Positions 9,620-18,753 are shown, counted from the first letter of the stretch. The stretch is DNA of 64,000 nt from Pedobacter nototheniae (GCF_004335085.1 NZ_RQRS01000021.1:1-64000), one strand, 5' to 3'. Numbers and translations: made by a program. The notes: generated by a model from the sequence alone, not told the origin.

Positions 9620-10303
9620 TTATTTAGATTCTTTAATTTCATTGATCAAATTTCGGGCAACATCATTGTCCATCCTCTCCAGCTCGCTAATGATTAACAG
9701 TTTTGTTTCATCATCTAAAATCTGTTTTTTCTCCACCTCCAAATTATAGCCGTGAGCAGAAAAAAGCTCATCAGTCCACTGGTTTCTGATACAATCGACA
9801 ATTAAATGAATTCTAACGTTATCACCATCATTTTTAATGCTGTGAGTTTCATTAAAATCGATATACCAGCAACTTCCTGGAAGCAATTTTAAATTTTCTC
9901 CTCCTACAATAAAACTCACTAAATTATTGGTTACAATTGGAATATGAAGCCTGAATGTTCCATCTTTATAGCCACACCCCATATCACGATGGGGCTTAAT
10001 TTCACTACCTGGCTGCAAGGCTAATAATCTAACGGCTTCTTTTTCGCACTGCCACGAATCCAGTATTGATTTTATATATGGCAGCCCAAGTAATAAGGCT
10101 GTATCTTTATAGTACGATACGTTATAATTTGCATAAATATCGGTTTCAGAACCGGATGCAGAACGAAGGGCTATGCTTTGCCAAGAACCATTATAATCTT
10201 TTTTATTAAAATGATCTTGCCAGTTTTTTTCGAGACAGGTTTCAAGTTCCTGAAGAAGACTTGCTACATTATAGCTAGTATTGAAATGAATAAATTTGAG
10301 CAC
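9620..10303 (-). CDS. Aspartyl/asparaginyl beta-hydroxylase family protein
   Basis: The 227-residue protein matches the Asp_Arg_Hydrox fold of 2-oxoglutarate/Fe(II) oxygenases. It has HRDMGCG (105-111), RLHIPIVTN (118-126), a W-Y-I-D-F strand and NETHSIKNDGDNVRIHLIVD (151-170). His105 and His154 are the likely metal ligands and Arg164 the likely 2-oxoglutarate anchor, by family analogy. The start is GTG at 10303; an in-frame stop lies five codons upstream and no ATG intervenes. It is the first gene of the operon with the sulfotransferase and APS kinase. Family members hydroxylate Asp/Asn in proteins or the acyl chain of lipid A (LpxO-type). The substrate here is unknown. Confidence 0.85.
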   Translation of the reverse strand: MLKFIHFNTSYNVASLLQELETCLEKNWQDHFNKKDYNGSWQSIALRSASGSETDIYANYNVSYYKDTALLLGLPYIKSILDSWQCEKEAVRLLALQPGSEIKPHRDMGCGYKDGTFRLHIPIVTNNLVSFIVGGENLKLLPGSCWYIDFNETHSIKNDGDNVRIHLIVDCIRNQWTDELFSAHGYNLEVEKKQILDDETKLLIISELERMDNDVARNLINEIKESK

Positions 10304-10424
10304 GTTAGTTTGGGATGTTTAGTAAACTTAACAAGAATTCGAATCTTTTCAGAATTTTTTAAGAAAAAACCTTCACAAATAATCGAATACCAAACAGAAA
10401 CTTTGCTGCTCTTTATTAAAAGAC

Positions 10425-10787
10425 TTACTTTATTTTAAACTCAGGGTTTTCAATAATCCCGATTACGTTACCAAATGGATCAAAAATACTTCCTACCCAA
10501 ATATTTCCACCAACGTTTTCGGGTTTCTGATGTATTTCTACTTCGAGCTCCACAAACCTTGCAAATGTTTTTTCAATGTTTTCAACCCCCCAATAAGTAA
10601 TAGAATGATTTCCGTTACTATATCCAGAATCATCTGGGTTTAAACCTAACTCAAATCCTCCAACATTATAACCAACATAATAAGCTTCATTAAAGTAGGG
10701 TTCAATTTCAAAAATCTTATTGTACCATTCTTTAGCGGCTTCTAAATCGCCAACGTAGTAAACTATGGTTCTTAATCCTTGTAGCAT
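10425..10787 (-). CDS. VOC (glyoxalase/bleomycin resistance) family protein
   Basis: This 120-residue single-domain protein has a typical beta-alpha-beta-beta-beta VOC pattern. LRTIVYYVGDLEAAKEWYNKIF at the start and FDPFGNVIGIIENP at the end are the usual N- and C-terminal strands with the DPxGN turn. Members bind a metal and act as isomerases, dioxygenases or resistance proteins. The specific reaction cannot be assigned. It lies 11 bp downstream of holA on the same strand and could be co-transcribed with it. Confidence 0.85.
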   Translation of the reverse strand: MLQGLRTIVYYVGDLEAAKEWYNKIFEIEPYFNEAYYVGYNVGGFELGLNPDDSGYSNGNHSITYWGVENIEKTFARFVELEVEIHQKPENVGGNIWVGSIFDPFGNVIGIIENPEFKIK

Positions 10788-10798
10788 ATCAATTTAAA

Positions 10799-11821
10799 TT
10801 AATGAATCATTTTAAAAATCAATTCCTTTAAAAGCTCGCCATCATTTACGTTTCCACTACTATCCAAGCCTTTACTTTTTAGATCGTACTCTCTTAACAA
10901 GCTTATAATTTGAAAAACTTTTCCTGTATTATAGTTTCTTGCGGCAACTTCATAATCTTTAACAAAAAATGGAGGAATGCCTAATGCCGATGCTGCTTCT
11001 GCTTTATTCTGCAAATAATGATACCTTAAAATTTTGGTAAAATAACCAGCAAGATTAGCTAAAACCATAACCGTTGGATTTGCCTTTGGGTTATTTGCAA
11101 AATAAGTAATGATGCGATTACATTTTAAAACATCACGAATAGCCAAAGCTTTTTGCAACTCAAAAACATTATATTCTTTACTGATACCAATATTTTTTTG
11201 AACCAAATCGGTATTTATTGTAACCTCTTTGGAAATATTAAGCATCAATTTCTCTATTTCATTGGCAATTTTAGAAAGATCAGTTCCTAAATATTCAGCC
11301 ATTAAAGCCGAAGCCTGCGGATCTATTTTATAACCTTTATCTTTAACAAAATCTTCTATCCAAGGCACTAGTTTATAATCACGAACAGGATCTGATTGAA
11401 AAATTAATCCACTTTTACTTATGGCCTTATATATTTTCTTGCGTTTATCAAAATTTGCATACTTATAAGCTAAAACCAAAATAGTGCTTGGCAAAGGCTT
11501 TTCGAAATAGTTTAAAACAAATTCTGCTTCTTTACTATTGCCTTCTTCTTTGGCCCATTTTAAATCTTGAGCCTCTTTTACAATTACAACCTGATAATCA
11601 GACATCATTGGATATCGCTTTGCGGCACCCAAAACAGTAGCCATGTCAGTATCCTTTCCGTACAAAACAGTTTGATTAAACCCCTTTTCGGCATCGTTCA
11701 ACAGCTTATCTTCAATATAATCTGTAACTTCATCAATATAATAAGATTCTTCACCGTGCAACAAATACACAGGTTTAAATTTTCGGGCTTTTATATCTTT
11801 GATAATTTCGGCAGCAGTCAT
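10799..11821 (-). CDS. holA: DNA polymerase III delta subunit
   Basis: The 340-residue protein has the AAA+-like delta fold. The start FKPVYLLHGEESYYIDEV is diagnostic. SQRPM-like RYPMMSDYQVVIVKEAQDL, a KRKKIYKAI segment and the C-terminal collar helices with AARNY follow. Delta is the wrench that opens the beta clamp in the clamp loader complex. Family length is about 340, so the gene is complete. It is divergently oriented to the HsdR-N-like gene at 11954. Confidence 0.93.
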   Translation of the reverse strand: MTAAEIIKDIKARKFKPVYLLHGEESYYIDEVTDYIEDKLLNDAEKGFNQTVLYGKDTDMATVLGAAKRYPMMSDYQVVIVKEAQDLKWAKEEGNSKEAEFVLNYFEKPLPSTILVLAYKYANFDKRKKIYKAISKSGLIFQSDPVRDYKLVPWIEDFVKDKGYKIDPQASALMAEYLGTDLSKIANEIEKLMLNISKEVTINTDLVQKNIGISKEYNVFELQKALAIRDVLKCNRIITYFANNPKANPTVMVLANLAGYFTKILRYHYLQNKAEAASALGIPPFFVKDYEVAARNYNTGKVFQIISLLREYDLKSKGLDSSGNVNDGELLKELIFKMIH

Positions 11822-11889
11822 TGCCTGTAAAATTACAATTTAGCTTTCAGGAATAAAGTTTTTTAAGAAATTGTTTATACACAAATTGG

Positions 11890-11897
11890 TAACTTTG
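11890..11897 (+). promoter_or_regulatory. -7 box TAACTTTG for the HsdR-N-like gene
   Basis: TAACTTTG fits the Bacteroidetes -7 consensus TAnnTTTG exactly. An upstream ATTG lies about 16 bp away, a weak -33. The predicted start of transcription, near 11902, gives a leader of about 50 nt before the ATG at 11954. Confidence 0.5.
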
Positions 11898-11953
11898 CCA
11901 ATAATGGTTTGTAATTGAAAAATTGATTAATAACCCATTGAATTGATGAACGA

Positions 11954-12415
11954 ATGACTTTTACGCCAACACCATTAAATCTTCCTCCCTATCCATTTAA
12001 AATTACCCAAAAGGAAGATGGCATTTTTATTTTTGATGAGCTGAGGAAAAAACATTTGGTTTTAACGCCAGAAGAGTGGGTTCGTCAGCATTTTATTCAG
12101 AATTTAATTCATCAAGGGAAATTTCCTAAAACATTAATTCAAATTGAAGGTGGTTTAATTTTAAATCAATTACAAAAACGAAGTGATATTTTAGTTTACA
12201 ATACTGCTGGAGAAAAGTTGATGCTGATAGAATGTAAAGCTCCAAAAGTAAAAATCACACAGTCGGTTTTTGATCAGGCCGCCAGATATAATTCTGTACA
12301 CCAAGCCAAATGGATTGCTTTAACCAACGGATTACAGCATGTTTATGCCAAAATAGATCATCAAAAAGGCAGTTTTAGTTTTATACAGGAGCTACCAGAA
12401 TATACCCTTTTATAG
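11954..12415 (+). CDS. Stand-alone HsdR N-terminal (HSDR_N_2) nuclease-like protein
   Basis: The 153-residue protein corresponds only to the N-terminal domain of type I restriction R subunits. It has EEWVRQHFIQNLI, KRSDILVYN and LMLIECKAPK, i.e. the D...ExK core of the PD-(D/E)xK nuclease fold (Asp in KRSD, Glu-Cys-Lys in IECKAP). No helicase domain, methylase or specificity gene is nearby, so this is not a restriction system remnant in an obvious way. Small proteins of this type commonly lie next to holA in Bacteroidetes. Nuclease activity is inferred from the motif and the cellular role is unknown. Confidence 0.8.
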   Translation: MTFTPTPLNLPPYPFKITQKEDGIFIFDELRKKHLVLTPEEWVRQHFIQNLIHQGKFPKTLIQIEGGLILNQLQKRSDILVYNTAGEKLMLIECKAPKVKITQSVFDQAARYNSVHQAKWIALTNGLQHVYAKIDHQKGSFSFIQELPEYTLL

Positions 12416-12461
12416 ATCATTTAAAACCTTTTTGAATCCTTCAAGTTCAGCGGAAATGAAA

Positions 12462-12495
12462 AAATCCCTTTGAAAAATATATTCCAAAGGGATTT
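12462..12495. terminator. Bidirectional terminator between HsdR-N-like gene and valS
   Basis: A perfect 11-bp stem (AAATCCCTTTG at 12462-12472 with CAAAGGGATTT at 12485-12495) with a 12-nt loop sits between two convergent genes. A-rich and T-rich flanks on both sides fit use in both directions. Confidence 0.85.
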
Positions 12496-12518
12496 AAGTA
12501 AATTATATTGACTTGATA

Positions 12519-15185
12519 TTATCCTAACAAAGCCAAACTTTCTTCAATAATTTTAATTTTGGTTTCTGCATCAGCTTTTTTATTGCGTTCATTTGCAATA
12601 ATTTCAGGCTTAGCATTTTGAACAAAACGCTCATTACTTAATTTAGCATCAACAGATTTTAGGAAACCTTGTAAGTAAACTAAATCAGCATTTAATCGAA
12701 TACGTTCGGCATCAACATCAATATTATCAGCTAAAGCGATAAAAAATTCATCTTTACCTGCCATAAATGCTGTAGCTCCCGGAATTTTATCATTTACAAA
12801 TTCAGCCTCGTTAATATTTGCCAATTTAAAAATGATATTTAACCATTTCTCGTAATCCAAGCCAGAATTTACCTTCAAGTTTAATGGCAAAGCCTCTTTT
12901 GGAGAAATTTGCTTCTGATTACGAATATTTCTTATTTCTGCAACAACAGTTTTAATTACTTCAGCATCTTTTAATAAAGCCTCATCAAATGCGCCACCCT
13001 TTGGATATTCAGCAACAATACAACAATCCATTTCTGCACGCTCACCAAAAACCTCATCATGCCACAATTCTTCTGTTAAGAATGGCATATACGGATGAAG
13101 TAATTTCAAAATATCTTCGAAAAACGCAACTGTTGCTTTGTAAGTTTCTGCATCAATTGGCTGTTGATAAGCAGGCTTAACCATTTCCAAATACCACGCA
13201 CAGAAATCATCCCATACCAGTTTATAGGTAATCATTAAGGCCTCAGATAAGCGATATTGCTTAAAGTTATCTTCAATTTCAACTAAAGCCTCATTAAATC
13301 TATTTTGGAACCATGAAATTGCCTGATTATTTGGATTTTCAAGGTTTTCATTAACCTCCCATCCTTTTACTAAACGGAATGCATTCCATATTTTACTGGC
13401 AAAATTACGTCCTTGCTCGCAATGGCTTTCATCAAACATTAAATCATTTCCTGCCGGAGAAGACATTAACATACCCACACGAACGCCATCTGCGCCATAC
13501 TTTTCAATCAATTCTATTGGATCAGGAGAGTTGCCTAAAGATTTAGACATCTTTCTGCCTAATTTATCCCTCACTATCCCCGTTAAATAAACATTAGTAA
13601 ATGGCTTTTTGCCCATAAACTCGTGCCCAGCCATAATCATACGTGCCACCCAGAAAAATAAAATCTCCGGTGCCGTAACCAAATCATTGGTTGGGTAATA
13701 GTAGTTTATATCTTTATTATCGGGATTTTTAAAACCATCGAACACAGAAATTGGCCATAACCATGATGAAAACCAAGTATCCATCACATCGTCATCCTGT
13801 TTTAAAAAAGGCTCTAACTGATTTTTAAATCCAGCCTTTTCAGCATCCGAACAAGTTTGATCAAGGTTTTTCTTTTTCCAAAACTCTTCTAAAGCCTCAT
13901 CTTTAGTTTTAGCTACAACCCAATTTCCCTTATCATCGTACCATGCAGGAATACGCTGCCCCCACCATAATTGACGTGAAATGTTCCAATCGCGAACATT
14001 TTCCATCCAATGGCGATAAGTGTTTTCAAATTTATTTGGAATTAAATTTACCTCTCCATTTAACACATCAGCTAAGGCAGGCTTTACCATCTCTTCCATT
14101 TTAACAAACCACTGCATAGATAGCTTTGGCTCTATGGCTGCATTGGTACGCTCAGAAAAACCAACTTGTGATTTATAATCTTCAACTTTTTCTAAGTGAC
14201 CGGCTTCTTCTAATAAAACAGCGATTTTTTTACGGGCAACAAAACGATCTTCTCCAACTAAAATAACTGCAAGTTCATTTAAAGTACCATCGTCGTTTAA
14301 AATATCGGTAACAGGTAAATTATGTTTAACGCCTAGCTCATAATCATTTAAATCATGTGCAGGTGTAACTTTTAAGCAACCTGTACCAAATTCAATATCA
14401 ACATATTCATCTTCAATAACTGGTATTTCATGATTAACCAAGGGTACAAAAACCTTTTTACCTTTTAAATGGCTAAAACGTTCATCATTAGGGTTAATGC
14501 AAATCGCGGCATCAGCCATAATGGTTTCCGGACGAGTAGTTGCAATTGTTAAAAATTGGTCGTCCGTTCCTGAAATTAGATATTTGATGTAATATAATTT
14601 CTGATTAACCTCTTTACGAATTACTTCCTCATCAGAAACTGCCGTTTTACCAGCAGGATCCCAGTTTACCATACGGATGCCACGGTAAATCCATCCTTTT
14701 TTATAAAGGTGAATAAAAGTATCAATAACAGCTTCAGAAAGATCATCTTCCATGGTGAAACGAGTACGATCCCAATCACAACTAGCACCTAATTTTTTAA
14801 GTTGTTCTAAAATGATACCACCATATTTTTCTTTCCATTCCCAGGCATATTTTAAAAACTCTTCTCTGGAAATATCTTTTTTGTTGATGCCTTTTTCTTT
14901 AAGCATGGCTACAACCTTAGCTTCGGTTGCAATAGAAGCATGATCTGTACCAGGAACCCAGCAAGCATTTTTACCTTGCATACGGGCTTTACGAATTAAA
15001 ACATCCTGAATGGTATTGTTAAGCATATGGCCCATGTGCAGCACCCCAGTAACATTTGGCGGCGGAATTACAATAGTGTAAGGTTCGCGATCATCAGGTT
15101 CTGAGTGAAAAAACTTCTTTGATAGCCAATAGCTATACCATTTGTCTTCGGTTTCTGCAGGATTGTACTTTGTGGATATGCTCAT
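12519..15185 (-). CDS. valS: Valyl-tRNA synthetase
   Basis: The 888-residue class I enzyme has the HIGH motif as HMGH (50-53, after PPPNVTGVL) and KMSKS as KMSKS at about 543-547. The editing domain between them includes TTRPETIMADAAICINP. A C-terminal coiled coil with LNADLVYLQGFLKSVDAKL is the tRNA-binding arm. It charges tRNA-Val and hydrolyses mischarged Thr-tRNA. Length and domain order are normal. A likely promoter is at 15215-15222, giving a short leader. Confidence 0.97.
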   Translation of the reverse strand: MSISTKYNPAETEDKWYSYWLSKKFFHSEPDDREPYTIVIPPPNVTGVLHMGHMLNNTIQDVLIRKARMQGKNACWVPGTDHASIATEAKVVAMLKEKGINKKDISREEFLKYAWEWKEKYGGIILEQLKKLGASCDWDRTRFTMEDDLSEAVIDTFIHLYKKGWIYRGIRMVNWDPAGKTAVSDEEVIRKEVNQKLYYIKYLISGTDDQFLTIATTRPETIMADAAICINPNDERFSHLKGKKVFVPLVNHEIPVIEDEYVDIEFGTGCLKVTPAHDLNDYELGVKHNLPVTDILNDDGTLNELAVILVGEDRFVARKKIAVLLEEAGHLEKVEDYKSQVGFSERTNAAIEPKLSMQWFVKMEEMVKPALADVLNGEVNLIPNKFENTYRHWMENVRDWNISRQLWWGQRIPAWYDDKGNWVVAKTKDEALEEFWKKKNLDQTCSDAEKAGFKNQLEPFLKQDDDVMDTWFSSWLWPISVFDGFKNPDNKDINYYYPTNDLVTAPEILFFWVARMIMAGHEFMGKKPFTNVYLTGIVRDKLGRKMSKSLGNSPDPIELIEKYGADGVRVGMLMSSPAGNDLMFDESHCEQGRNFASKIWNAFRLVKGWEVNENLENPNNQAISWFQNRFNEALVEIEDNFKQYRLSEALMITYKLVWDDFCAWYLEMVKPAYQQPIDAETYKATVAFFEDILKLLHPYMPFLTEELWHDEVFGERAEMDCCIVAEYPKGGAFDEALLKDAEVIKTVVAEIRNIRNQKQISPKEALPLNLKVNSGLDYEKWLNIIFKLANINEAEFVNDKIPGATAFMAGKDEFFIALADNIDVDAERIRLNADLVYLQGFLKSVDAKLSNERFVQNAKPEIIANERNKKADAETKIKIIEESLALLG

Positions 15186-15214
15186 GAAAATTATTCAATA
15201 TCTGTTTGAGCCAG

Positions 15215-15222
15215 CAAAAATA
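15215..15222 (-). promoter_or_regulatory. -7 box TATTTTTG of valS
   Basis: Read on the minus strand, TATTTTTG matches TAnnTTTG. A TTTA 19 bp upstream is a one-mismatch -33 element. The predicted transcript starts roughly 20-25 nt before the valS ATG. Confidence 0.55.
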
Positions 15223-15350
15223 CGCTTTTAAGGGCAAAATTTAAAGTATAAAAAGCGTTGAAATGAGCACCTAAAAAGACTGAATGCCTGCTCTCATTAG
15301 GCAAATAGTAAATAATTTGAAAAGCAAAGACAGTAGCTCCATTAATGTTC

Positions 15351-15410
15351 GTCCCGCTTTCTGCTATATCCCGACAGAAAAAATCGGGATGCCGCGACAA
15401 TCGAGTTTAG
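15351..15410 (+). repeat. Dispersed structured repeat, copy 1
   Basis: This 60-bp block contains the hairpin ATCCCGA (15368-15374) / TCGGGAT (15384-15390). Its flanks GTCCCGCTTTCTGCTAT and GCCGCGACAATCGAGTTTAG also match. The whole block aligns in inverted orientation with 52073-52131. It lies in the 280-bp gap between valS and the Uma2 genes. Small ORFs drawn across it in both strands are not credible. Confidence 0.7.
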
Positions 15411-15464
15411 AAAACTTAGAGCACTGCCGAAAACTTAAGAAATTTTCTAAAACAAAAAAAAGTT

Positions 15465-16094
15465 CTAATTCAAATCAGCAAAAACATCATCTAATAATAA
15501 TTCAAAACCAGGTAAAACTGATGAAGTTATGCTTTCGCTGAGGGTAAAAATTTTTGATGGAGAAAATCTACCATCGTTTAGTGTATAAATTAAAATAGTT
15601 TGATCGCTTTGGCTTACAACCCAATATTCTTTAACGCCAAACTCTTCATAAATTTTATATTTATAAAGCAACTCTTTCTTATTATTTCCTGGAGATAAAA
15701 TTTCGACAACTAAATCAGGTGCACCAATACACCCACGATCATCTAGTTTACTTTTATTACAAATTACACAAATATCGGGTTGCAAAACGGTGTAAATTGA
15801 AGCATCAGCAGGGTTTTCTTTTGGAAAGCGAACATCAAATGGAGCACAATAAACCTGGCAGCTTTTACTTTCTAAGAATTTACCAAATGCTAGTGAAATC
15901 GAAAAAGATATCTTTTGATGAATCCTTGAAGGTGCCGGGCTCATTTTAAAAACCTTACCTTTAATTAGTTCTACACGATCATCAAAAAGCCATCGTAAAT
16001 AATCAGAATAGCTATAAGTTAATGACGCATCAATATCCTCGAACTTTTTTATAGGTTCATCGTCTAATTCTGGATATGGAATTGGCTTATTCAT
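15465..16094 (-). CDS. Uma2 family endonuclease-like protein (copy 2)
   Basis: The 209-residue Uma2/DUF820 protein has the PD-(D/E)xK-type core. RVELIKGKVFKMSPAP is followed by APFDVRFPKE, QPDICVICNKSKLDDRGCIGAPDLVVEILSPGN and a KEYWVV strand; the PDI...EILSP residues are the expected metal site. Most such genes are orphans of unknown role, often amplified in genomes. It lies 3 bp downstream of a second copy, so both are probably co-transcribed. It is identical to that copy over most of its length, but residues about 58-82 are clearly different. Confidence 0.88.
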   Translation of the reverse strand: MNKPIPYPELDDEPIKKFEDIDASLTYSYSDYLRWLFDDRVELIKGKVFKMSPAPSRIHQKISFSISLAFGKFLESKSCQVYCAPFDVRFPKENPADASIYTVLQPDICVICNKSKLDDRGCIGAPDLVVEILSPGNNKKELLYKYKIYEEFGVKEYWVVSQSDQTILIYTLNDGRFSPSKIFTLSESITSSVLPGFELLLDDVFADLN

Positions 16095-16097
16095 GGC

Positions 16098-16733
16098 TTA
16101 ATTTAAATCAGCAAAAGCATCGTCTAATAATAATTCAAAACCAGGCAAAACTGATGAAGTTATGCTTTCGCTGAGGGTAAAAATTTTAGATGGAGAAAAT
16201 CTACCATCATTTAGTGTATAAATTAAAATAGTTTGATCGCTTTGGCTTACAACCCAATATTCTTTAACGCCAAATTCTTCATAAATTTTATATTTATAAA
16301 GTAATTCTTTCTTATTATTTCCTGGAGATAAAATTTCGACAACTAATTCAGGTGCACCAATACACCCACGATCATCTAGTTTACTTTTATCACAAATTAC
16401 ACAAATATCGGGTTGTAAAACGGTATAAATTGAAGCATCGGCAGGGCTTTCTTTTGGAAATCGAACATCAAATGGAGCACAATAAACCTTACATTTCTGA
16501 TCTACAAGAAAGTTTAATAGTGATTTCAATATATTAATAGAAATTTCTTGATGAACCCTTGACGGTGCCGGGCTCATTTTAAAAACCTTCCCTTTAATTA
16601 GTTCTACACGATCATCAAAAAGCCATCGTAAATAATCAGAATAGCTATAAGTTAAAGACGCATCTATATCCTCGAACTTTTTTACAGGTTCATCGTTTAA
16701 TTCGGGGTATGGAATTGGTTTGCTCACTCCCAA
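16098..16733 (-). CDS. Uma2 family endonuclease-like protein (copy 1)
   Basis: The 211-residue paralogue of the adjacent gene has the same conserved core (FDVRFPKE, QPDICVICDKSKLDDRGC, LVVEILSPGN, EYWVV). Compared with its neighbour it has two extra residues at the start. It has an unrelated-looking block, EISINILKSLLNFLVDQKCK, after the shared SRVHQ, while the following 130 residues differ at only a few positions. Tandem duplication with gene conversion on both sides of one helix is the simplest reading. The function is unknown beyond the nuclease-like fold. Confidence 0.88.
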   Translation of the reverse strand: MGVSKPIPYPELNDEPVKKFEDIDASLTYSYSDYLRWLFDDRVELIKGKVFKMSPAPSRVHQEISINILKSLLNFLVDQKCKVYCAPFDVRFPKESPADASIYTVLQPDICVICDKSKLDDRGCIGAPELVVEILSPGNNKKELLYKYKIYEEFGVKEYWVVSQSDQTILIYTLNDGRFSPSKIFTLSESITSSVLPGFELLLDDAFADLN

Positions 16734-16755
16734 ATATACTAATTTTTATAGTATT

Positions 16756-18753
16756 TTAAAACTTCATTTTCTGTATCCTCACTGCATTTAATATTGCCAA
16801 AAGTGCAACGCCAACATCGGCAAAAACAGCTTCCCACATGGTTGCAATGCCACCAGCGCCTAAAATCAACACTAAAGCTTTTACTGCAAATGCTAATACT
16901 ATATTTTGAAGAACCACATTTTTAGTCGCCTTGCCAATTTTTATAGCAGTGGCTATTTTCGATGGCTGATCTGTTTGAATTACTACATCAGCAGTTTCTA
17001 TGGCTGCATCACTTCCCATTGCGCCCATGGCAATCCCTATATCACTAATAGCCAACACAGGTGTATCGTTTATACCATCGCCAACAAATGCAACAACTTT
17101 AGATGCATCTTTTTTAATTTCTTCTAGTTTGGCAACCTTATCTTCAGGCAATAAATCACCAAAAAATTTATCTATCCCTAAACTGTTGGCAACTTTTTTC
17201 ACAATAGAAGTTTTATCACCACTTAACATAACCACTTGAGTAACGCCATTGGCGTGCAAGCTTTTTATTGCTGCTGCAGCATCTTCCTTAATTTCATCAG
17301 CAATTAATACATAGCCAGCATATTGTTGGTTTATAGCAACAACAACAATGCTTTCTTCAATATCATTTAGCTTTTGATCATAACTTACATTAAAATTTTC
17401 GAGCAGTTTAACATTTCCAGCTAAAACCTCCTTACCATTTACATTTCCCTTTAAGCCCATGCCAGCAATTTCCTTAATGTTTTCGGCAGGGTGAAGCTCT
17501 TTTCCACCTGCATATTCAACAATTGCTTTTGCTATTGGGTGGGTTGATTTAGCTTCTATAGCAGATAAAAGATTTATAAAATCACTTTCATCAATAAGTG
17601 CTTCAACCTTTTGCACCTTAAAAACACCTTTAGTTAATGTTCCTGTTTTATCCATCACAACTGTGTTGAGCTTGGTAATTAACTCTAGAAAGTTAGATCC
17701 TTTGAATAAAATTCCATTGGCTGATGCTGCACCGATACCACCAAAATAACCTAAAGGAATGGAAATAACCAATGCGCATGGACAAGAAATAACCAGGAAA
17801 ACCAGCGATCGATACAACCACGTTTTAAAAACATAATCATGACCCAAAAATAAAATAGGAATAACAACAAGAGCCAATGCCAGGAAAAACACAATTGGAG
17901 TATATACTTTTGCAAACTTGCGAATAAACAATTCTGTTTTTGCTTTACGTGTTGTTGCATTTTGTACGAGTTCTAAAATTCTTGAAATCGCACTTTCTTC
18001 AAATAATTTGGCAACCTTAATTTCTATAACTCTATCTAAATTAACCATACCTGCCAATACGCTTTCGGCTTTACTTATGGTTTTAGGCTTACTTTCTCCT
18101 GTTAATGCTGCCGTATTGAAACTACTTTTATCAGATAATAATTCTCCATCCAATGGTACTTTTTCTCCGGCTTTTACCTGGATAGTTTCTCCTATTTTAA
18201 CTGTTTCAGGTTTTACGGTTTCATAATGCCCATCTCTTAAAACGCTGGCGGCATCAGGTCGAACATCAAGCAATGCTTTAATATTTTTCTTCGCCTTGTT
18301 AACGGCAGCCATTTGAAACAACTCACCAATGGTATAAAAAAGCATTACAGTTACGCCCTCAGGATATTGCCCAATACAAAAGGCTCCAATGGTGGCTATA
18401 GACATTAGTGAAAACTCTGTAAAAAAATCTTTGTTTTTAAAAGTCTCCCAAACCTCTCTTAGCACAGGCAAGCCTACAGGTAAATAGGCTAAAATATACC
18501 AGTATGGACGAACAAGATTAAATGCCTCAATGTTAAATAAATTATCAAATGCAATACCAATAAGCAACATAACCAAAGTAACTATTGCAGGCAAATAGGT
18601 ATTAAATTGTGATGGATCTTCTGAGTGGCTATGGTCATGGCCGTGATCGTCATCGCCGTGAGCATGATCGTGGCTGTGATTGTGTTGATGGGCTGGTTTT
18701 GCTTTATTACTGCAGCAGCCATCATCTTTATGTAGGGTTTCTGAATCGTTCAT
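16756..18753 (-). CDS. P1B-type heavy-metal-transporting ATPase (Zn/Cd/Co class likely)
   Basis: The 665-residue pump has the CPC metal site (SCPCALV, about 324-326), the phosphorylated Asp in DKTGT (about 368) and the HP dipeptide in STHPIAKAI. GDGINDTPVLAISDIGIAMG starts at about 555, and eight membrane segments are expected. There is no HMA domain. The first 45 residues instead hold a CC pair and a His/Asp tail with many HDH repeats, a typical Zn-binding head. CPC plus a His-rich tail suggests Zn/Cd/Co export from the cytoplasm; the exact metal is inferred. A Crp, Mer or Ars regulator is not adjacent. Confidence 0.92.
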   Translation of the reverse strand: MNDSETLHKDDGCCSNKAKPAHQHNHSHDHAHGDDDHGHDHSHSEDPSQFNTYLPAIVTLVMLLIGIAFDNLFNIEAFNLVRPYWYILAYLPVGLPVLREVWETFKNKDFFTEFSLMSIATIGAFCIGQYPEGVTVMLFYTIGELFQMAAVNKAKKNIKALLDVRPDAASVLRDGHYETVKPETVKIGETIQVKAGEKVPLDGELLSDKSSFNTAALTGESKPKTISKAESVLAGMVNLDRVIEIKVAKLFEESAISRILELVQNATTRKAKTELFIRKFAKVYTPIVFFLALALVVIPILFLGHDYVFKTWLYRSLVFLVISCPCALVISIPLGYFGGIGAASANGILFKGSNFLELITKLNTVVMDKTGTLTKGVFKVQKVEALIDESDFINLLSAIEAKSTHPIAKAIVEYAGGKELHPAENIKEIAGMGLKGNVNGKEVLAGNVKLLENFNVSYDQKLNDIEESIVVVAINQQYAGYVLIADEIKEDAAAAIKSLHANGVTQVVMLSGDKTSIVKKVANSLGIDKFFGDLLPEDKVAKLEEIKKDASKVVAFVGDGINDTPVLAISDIGIAMGAMGSDAAIETADVVIQTDQPSKIATAIKIGKATKNVVLQNIVLAFAVKALVLILGAGGIATMWEAVFADVGVALLAILNAVRIQKMKF

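Noticed and set aside
11954..12415. Type I restriction system
   Set aside because: Only an HsdR N-terminal-like domain is present; no helicase, HsdM or HsdS is near.
15191..15541. Small ORFs on both strands between valS and Uma2
   Set aside because: They run across a dispersed hairpin repeat and into the Uma2 gene; no coding signature.
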